Of a DNA stretch of 16,974 nucleotides, positions 13,632 to 16,974 are shown piece after piece. Below the pieces are notes generated by a model, which was not told the origin of the DNA, did no database searches, and worked only from the letters and a program-made list of their open reading frames with translations. The translations under genes were made by a program, and so were the position numbers. Where the stretch lies: contig CALYNN010000012.1 of assembly GCA_945221685.1 (NCBI GenBank), forward strand, positions 1-16,974, in the 5' to 3' direction. How positions within the stretch are numbered: the first letter of the stretch is position 1; each line of letters starts with the position of its first letter. The DNA is from an uncultured Clostridia bacterium (GTDB taxonomy: Bacteria > Bacillota > Clostridia > Oscillospirales > Acutalibacteraceae).

Positions 13632-15251
13632 TTAAATATTGTTGCAATTTCTTATCTTGATACTTTTTCCCGAAAATTTGTTGTCTTTAAGCATAATACC
13701 GTCGGTATCCTTAGCGCTTATGCAATAGCCGTTGTATTTCTTAAAGGTGTTGCCTATTAGCTTAATGTTCTTATGTACCGCACCTGCATACACTCTGTTT
13801 TCCGGCTTGATGAGAATAGGCGTTTGACCGCAGTAATCAAAGGTGTTGTTCTCTATCGTAACATCCTTGCACATTCCGCTTTCGTACCAGCTTTTAGCGT
13901 CATCGGAAAGAAGAACACCGCTCATAGTTGTGCTGACAAAATGATTGTTTCGAACATTAACCCTGCCCCTTGTTGTAATCAGCAGACCTCTTGTAATAAT
14001 CCTTGTCATAAAATTATTTTCAAAATCAAGATTAGGGCAGGCGCTTATATCCTCAATCACATATCCAACTCTTGCTTTATCCGTACTGCTGACTGTCAGC
14101 CTTATGTCATATTCATTAATAAGCTCCGATTTTTCAATAACTGCCGTACCCTCCTCGAGCAGAGTGTCGGTGTTGATATATGCGATAGTATCGCCCTCTC
14201 TCAGCGGATTATATCCGTGGGACTGTGGGTGCATAAATCGTACTTTAATCTGATTATCCTTAATATCCGTTATCTTAAAATGAACACCGTGAACATTTAA
14301 GCAGTCGTCACCTGCACCGTCAAAATAACTGTTTTTAATTGTTACATTGCCGCGGCACATACAAATTTGAATAAAATCGGCAACCGATGCCATCTTTCTT
14401 GCAGAATTCTTTTCGGGTGCAAATTCAATACTGTCAACAGTTATATTTTCGCTGTCCTGCGCCACAAGGGCAAGTGAATAATTAAATCTCTGCTTAATAT
14501 TTTCAAGCCTTACATTTTCGCATTTATTTACAAATATTCCTGCAAACTGACGGCGAACATCAAAAAGATAATAGCAGTCATCAGTCTTAAATCTAAATGT
14601 ATTGGGATATGTAACACGAATTTTGCGATTGCCCAAATTCCTAATCATCAAGGCGGAAAATAAGGGATGAGTTTCTCTTTTAATCTTGTCCGGCGTAGCT
14701 TTTCTAATGAGTCCGTTCCACCAAGAGCTATTCGCTTTGTTGTTAATAGCATAGCGGTAATCCTTTGCATAGATATATGCTTTACCGTCTACAAATTCAT
14801 ACTGCGTATCTCTGTCAATTTCAAAATCAACGCTGAAAAAGCCCTTACGCACAACCTTAAGCTCGTGCATATCGGGATGAGCGTGGCGAATTTCAATATT
14901 CTTAAGGGTGATATTTTTGCAGTTTTCCATTGCAATATTAGTCACCTTGCCGTCAATTATGAAAACGGAATTTCCGCCGTCAAAGGTGACATTATCAATG
15001 CCGCCGAAATAAAAAGGTACTGCGTTAAGATGTGGCGTTTCGTCCTTTGAAAACTCATTATCTCCAACAGTATTAGTGATATAAAGCATATATTTTTTAC
15101 ACTTTTCGCTGTCAATATAATATTTGCCTTTTTCAAAAACGACCGTCTTTTCCCCGTCAACCGTTTTAATGTAATCAACAAGCCTGATTAAATTTTCAGT
15201 TATATCTTCATTTGTTCGAATATCAAACTCGTGTGCATATACTGTTTTCAT
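13632..15251 (-). CDS. GH110-like alpha-1,3-galactosidase (parallel beta-helix)
   Basis: 539 residues. Many short repeats of the type NVTFDGG, NITLKNIEI, NVRLENI, NVTIKNSYFDGAG, DVTIENNTF and NIKLIGNTF mark a right-handed parallel beta-helix. The motif FDGAGDDCLNVHG (D315, D316) and the preceding ASVADFIQ (D292) match the GH110 pattern. Known members are exo-acting enzymes that remove terminal alpha-1,3-galactose, including the blood group B epitope, by inversion. There is no signal peptide, whereas well-known Bacteroides members are exported. The ATG at 15249-15251 has GGAG 5 nt upstream; the ATG 15 bp earlier has no such site. It lies 126 bp after the GH18 gene, so it may share its transcript or use the weak promoter at 15342-15371. 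A different beta-helix glycosidase family is the main alternative. Confidence 0.8.
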   Translation of the reverse strand: MKTVYAHEFDIRTNEDITENLIRLVDYIKTVDGEKTVVFEKGKYYIDSEKCKKYMLYITNTVGDNEFSKDETPHLNAVPFYFGGIDNVTFDGGNSVFIIDGKVTNIAMENCKNITLKNIEIRHAHPDMHELKVVRKGFFSVDFEIDRDTQYEFVDGKAYIYAKDYRYAINNKANSSWWNGLIRKATPDKIKRETHPLFSALMIRNLGNRKIRVTYPNTFRFKTDDCYYLFDVRRQFAGIFVNKCENVRLENIKQRFNYSLALVAQDSENITVDSIEFAPEKNSARKMASVADFIQICMCRGNVTIKNSYFDGAGDDCLNVHGVHFKITDIKDNQIKVRFMHPQSHGYNPLREGDTIAYINTDTLLEEGTAVIEKSELINEYDIRLTVSSTDKARVGYVIEDISACPNLDFENNFMTRIITRGLLITTRGRVNVRNNHFVSTTMSGVLLSDDAKSWYESGMCKDVTIENNTFDYCGQTPILIKPENRVYAGAVHKNIKLIGNTFKKYNGYCISAKDTDGIMLKDNKFSGKSIKIRNCNNI

Positions 15252-15284
15252 CTTTGCTCCATACACTTTTTATATAGCCCATTG

Positions 15285-15327
15285 TTATTTCGGTAGCAAT
15301 TTCTTAAAAAACACAACAATAGCCTCC
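15285..15327 (-). promoter_or_regulatory. Possible short upstream ORF and hairpin in the GH110 leader
   Basis: A perfect GGAGG (complement of 15323-15327) stands 8 nt before a GTG that opens a 9-codon frame, VFFKKLLPK, stopping at 15285-15287. The spacer between GGAGG and GTG (15315-15322) is complementary, with one wobble, to 15279-15286, so an 8-bp stem could hide the site. It is a candidate translational control element and may be coincidental. Confidence 0.3.
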
Positions 15328-15341
15328 GTAAATCAGTGGTT

Positions 15342-15371
15342 ATTATTGTCATAAAATTTCCTTTTTTTCAA
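15342..15371 (-). promoter_or_regulatory. Candidate promoter for GH110
   Basis: On the minus strand TTGAAA (15366-15371), an 18-bp spacer, then AATAAT (15342-15347). It lies immediately after the GH18 stop. No terminator hairpin separates GH18 from it, so GH110 may be read from both this and the GH18 promoter. Confidence 0.35.
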
Positions 15372-15377
15372 AAAATT

Positions 15378-16799
15378 TTATTTGGCCTGCTTTGCCGCTT
15401 TAGTATCATTAATGGCTTTGAACAATGATAAATCGTTTGAATAAGGCAAATCGCAGTTCATATGCCATACCATTATACCGCCCAAGCCGCAGTCAACAGC
15501 AAAGGCAGTTTTATCTGAAATCATTTGTACCGAATTAATATATTGCGGTGCAGTCATGGGGTTTCCCGAAGCGTCAAAATCATTGAAATAAATCAAATTT
15601 GTATATCTGTCTAACTTGCCTTCAAACTGATTATAGCTGCCCCAATAAGCCAATCGGTTTGTCGGTCGGGAATAAAAGGGCACGCCCAAATCAAGCTGCT
15701 GCGCCTCAAAGCCGCCCTTAAGCATTTTGTTAATACCGTTTACGGTAACGGGGAAAATCGAATGATAGCCGTGAGCAGTAAACATATCGTAAAGCATTAC
15801 CTCTGCACGGTCGATGATTTTAATTACATCTTCGTCAAATTGCAAATCCCAAGGCGCAATGGCAAGAGATATAAGCCTGTCGGGCATTTCGGCGTCTAAT
15901 TTTCGTAAAAATGTATTAAGCTGTGTCCACTCGTTTTTGCTGTTGGGAAATTCATAATCTAAATCGAATCCGTCAAAATCGTATTTGTATATAAATTCCT
16001 TAATGCTTGATACAGTGTTATCAACATTTTCGGGGCTGAACATAGAAATAATATCTGCATTATCGTTTCCGTAGGGCATAGCAATATCGCACAAAACATT
16101 GATTTTTCTACTGCCGATTGCCTTGCGCAAAATTTTTACCCTATCTGCAAAAAACTGCTCATCGGTTTCGTTGCCGTCACCGTCAACAAAAAGAATATTG
16201 CCGTTTTTATCATACTTTGCCGTGCCGAATAAAATAATATCAGTTATACCGTTTAGCATAGAAAAATCGGTATCCTCACTGATGTCCCTTGCAACAAGAT
16301 ATGAGGTTACTCTCAAATCCTTTGCCTTGTCGCTCTTAATATTATAAACACCTATATCGTAAAGCTTAAAGCTGCCTGAGGCCTGATTTACAAAAATCCT
16401 TAAATATCTGTAACTAACATCACCTAAAAAGCAGGTGTGGCCGCCCTCTATGCAATCGCTTTGATACAAAAATTCGTAGTCCTTTTCCGCGTCGTTACTG
16501 CCGTAGATTTCAAACAGGGTAACCTTTTTTCCGTTTTCCTTAAGAACAACGGTGTTAAACGCCTTCGCTTCACCTAAATCTACTGTTACATATTGATTTT
16601 CTTCAGCCTTGCCCTTAAGCTTAAAGCTTTTCAGCAACTTGCCCTCGCTATCCGTTACCGAACAGCCTGCGGCTAAATTTTCATAGCCTGAATATGTATC
16701 CGTCATAATTTCCCTGCCGTTAGCACTGCATCCGGAAAATACCGAAGCAATCAGTATTACTGTCAACAGCAGTGCAATCCATTTGTTAAGCTTTTTCAT
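15378..16799 (-). CDS. GH18 lipoprotein with discoidin-like N-terminal module
   Basis: 473 residues. A lipoprotein signal peptide (KK, hydrophobic 8-20, lipobox VFSGC with C24) should anchor it outside the cell membrane. Residues about 40-155 (YVTVDLGEAKAFNTVVLKE, FEIYGSNDAEK, YRYLRIFVN) resemble an F5/8-type C (CBM32-like) carbohydrate-binding module. Residues about 165-460 form a GH18 barrel with the catalytic motif DGFDLDYE (D276, D279, D281, E283) and LDLGVPFYSRP and GGIMVWHMN downstream. GH18 enzymes cleave beta-1,4 bonds of N-acetylglucosamine: chitinases, or endo-beta-N-acetylglucosaminidases on N-glycans. The context favours the second, as inference. The ATG follows AAAGGAG. Its promoter is flanked by a 9-bp inverted repeat. 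Confidence 0.9.
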   Translation of the reverse strand: MKKLNKWIALLLTVILIASVFSGCSANGREIMTDTYSGYENLAAGCSVTDSEGKLLKSFKLKGKAEENQYVTVDLGEAKAFNTVVLKENGKKVTLFEIYGSNDAEKDYEFLYQSDCIEGGHTCFLGDVSYRYLRIFVNQASGSFKLYDIGVYNIKSDKAKDLRVTSYLVARDISEDTDFSMLNGITDIILFGTAKYDKNGNILFVDGDGNETDEQFFADRVKILRKAIGSRKINVLCDIAMPYGNDNADIISMFSPENVDNTVSSIKEFIYKYDFDGFDLDYEFPNSKNEWTQLNTFLRKLDAEMPDRLISLAIAPWDLQFDEDVIKIIDRAEVMLYDMFTAHGYHSIFPVTVNGINKMLKGGFEAQQLDLGVPFYSRPTNRLAYWGSYNQFEGKLDRYTNLIYFNDFDASGNPMTAPQYINSVQMISDKTAFAVDCGLGGIMVWHMNCDLPYSNDLSLFKAINDTKAAKQAK

Positions 16800-16824
16800 T
16801 TTATATACTCTCCTTTACCGGTAT

Positions 16825-16876
16825 AGAACTATTATAACACATAATAAATAAATTACAAACAAAAAACAATAGTTCT
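16825..16876. promoter_or_regulatory. 9-bp inverted repeat bracketing the GH18 promoter
   Basis: AGAACTATT (16825-16833) and AATAGTTCT (16868-16876) are perfect inverted arms with centres 43 bp apart, about four helical turns. The left arm overlaps the GH18 -10 and start; the right arm ends on the first base of the divergent -35. This suits a looping repressor that controls both directions. Confidence 0.45.
16831..16858 (-). promoter_or_regulatory. Promoter of the GH18 gene
   Basis: On the minus strand TTGTAA (16853-16858), a 16-bp spacer, then TATAAT (16831-16836), preceded by TGT (extended -10). The predicted start is near 16824, giving a leader of about 25 nt. Confidence 0.55.
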
Positions 16877-16905
16877 TGCACTTTAAGATTATAATGTGAT
16901 ATAAT
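16876..16905 (+). promoter_or_regulatory. Divergent promoter toward the right-edge gene
   Basis: TTGCAC (16876-16881), an 18-bp spacer, then TATAAT (16900-16905), preceded by TGA at 16897-16899 (extended -10). It is divergent from the GH18 promoter and about 45 bp from the next start codon. Confidence 0.55.
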
Positions 16906-16948
16906 ATTTTACGCGTAACTACATTTTGATTTTGAACGGAGAATAGAC

Positions 16949-16974
16949 TTGTCGGTTTTATACGGAGTAACCTG
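16949..16974 (+). CDS. Start of an unidentified gene (TTG start, cut by window edge)
   Basis: CGGAG (ending 16941) stands 7 nt before a TTG at 16949-16951, and the frame runs open to the window end (residues reading MSVLYGVT if TTG initiates). A good promoter lies upstream and no ATG in this region opens a frame to the edge. Eight codons are too few to name a product. Confidence rests on promoter, ribosome binding site and spacing only. Confidence 0.4.

Noticed and set aside
15248..15352. 34-codon frame upstream of GH110 that ends overlapping its ATG
   Set aside because: Its ATG lies upstream of the predicted transcript start and the translation resembles no protein. Only the shorter GTG minigene in another frame has a good ribosome binding site.
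1..16974. Search for CRISPR repeats, transposase genes, integrase sites, tRNA or rRNA
   Set aside because: No regularly spaced repeats, mobile-element genes or RNA-gene signatures were seen by eye. A covariance search for tRNA could not be run.

Overview
The window looks like chromosomal DNA from a Gram-positive member of the Clostridia, probably a gut Ruminococcaceae/Oscillospiraceae-type bacterium. The reasons are AT-leaning DNA, strong AAAGGAG-type ribosome binding sites, several TTG starts, TATAAT promoters often preceded by a TRTG (-16) element, and a gene set typical of gut Firmicutes. This placement is inference, because no rRNA or other marker gene is present. There is no tRNA, rRNA, CRISPR array, transposase or prophage gene.

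Layout. 1-971 (-) is the N-terminal part of a GH36 alpha-galactosidase, cut by the window edge; a 53-codon fragment of a secreted-protein C-terminus sits just upstream of it. 1246-1698 (-) is a four-helix membrane protein. 1908-2216 (+) is thioredoxin, followed by a predicted small RNA with its own promoter and terminator. 2441-6128 (-) is a two-gene operon: a membrane-tethered HTH regulator overlaps a DUF2339 giant membrane protein by 20 bp, and both start with TTG. 6322-7868 (-) is an overlapping pair, a RelA/SpoT-type alarmone synthetase and a MESH1-like HD hydrolase. 8044-10383 (+) is a GH31 glycosidase. 10506-13423 (-) is a ClC-type antiporter with an RCK_C-like tail, followed 2 bp later by a GH30 glycosidase. 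13632-15251 (-) is a GH110-like alpha-1,3-galactosidase, and 15378-16799 (-) a GH18 lipoprotein with a discoidin-like N-terminal module. A further gene starts on the + strand at the right edge. No gene-free stretch exceeds about 300 bases; the longest (972-1245) holds the fragment, a promoter and a terminator.

How the genes fit together. Five glycoside hydrolases of different families (GH36, GH31, GH30, GH110, GH18) lie within 17 kb. Only GH18 has an export signal; the others appear cytoplasmic. Alpha-galactosidases of the GH36 and GH110 type with an extracellular GH18 suggest growth on host-type glycans (mucin or N-glycan oligosaccharides capped with alpha-galactose). The transporters are not in this window, so this is inference. 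Interspersed are regulatory and stress modules (alarmone synthetase/hydrolase, HTH/DUF2339, thioredoxin).

The items most worth following are the translationally coupled alarmone synthetase/hydrolase pair with a 5'-terminal leader hairpin, the HTH/DUF2339 pair, the predicted small RNA after trxA, and the 9-bp inverted repeat that brackets the GH18 promoter and abuts a divergent promoter.
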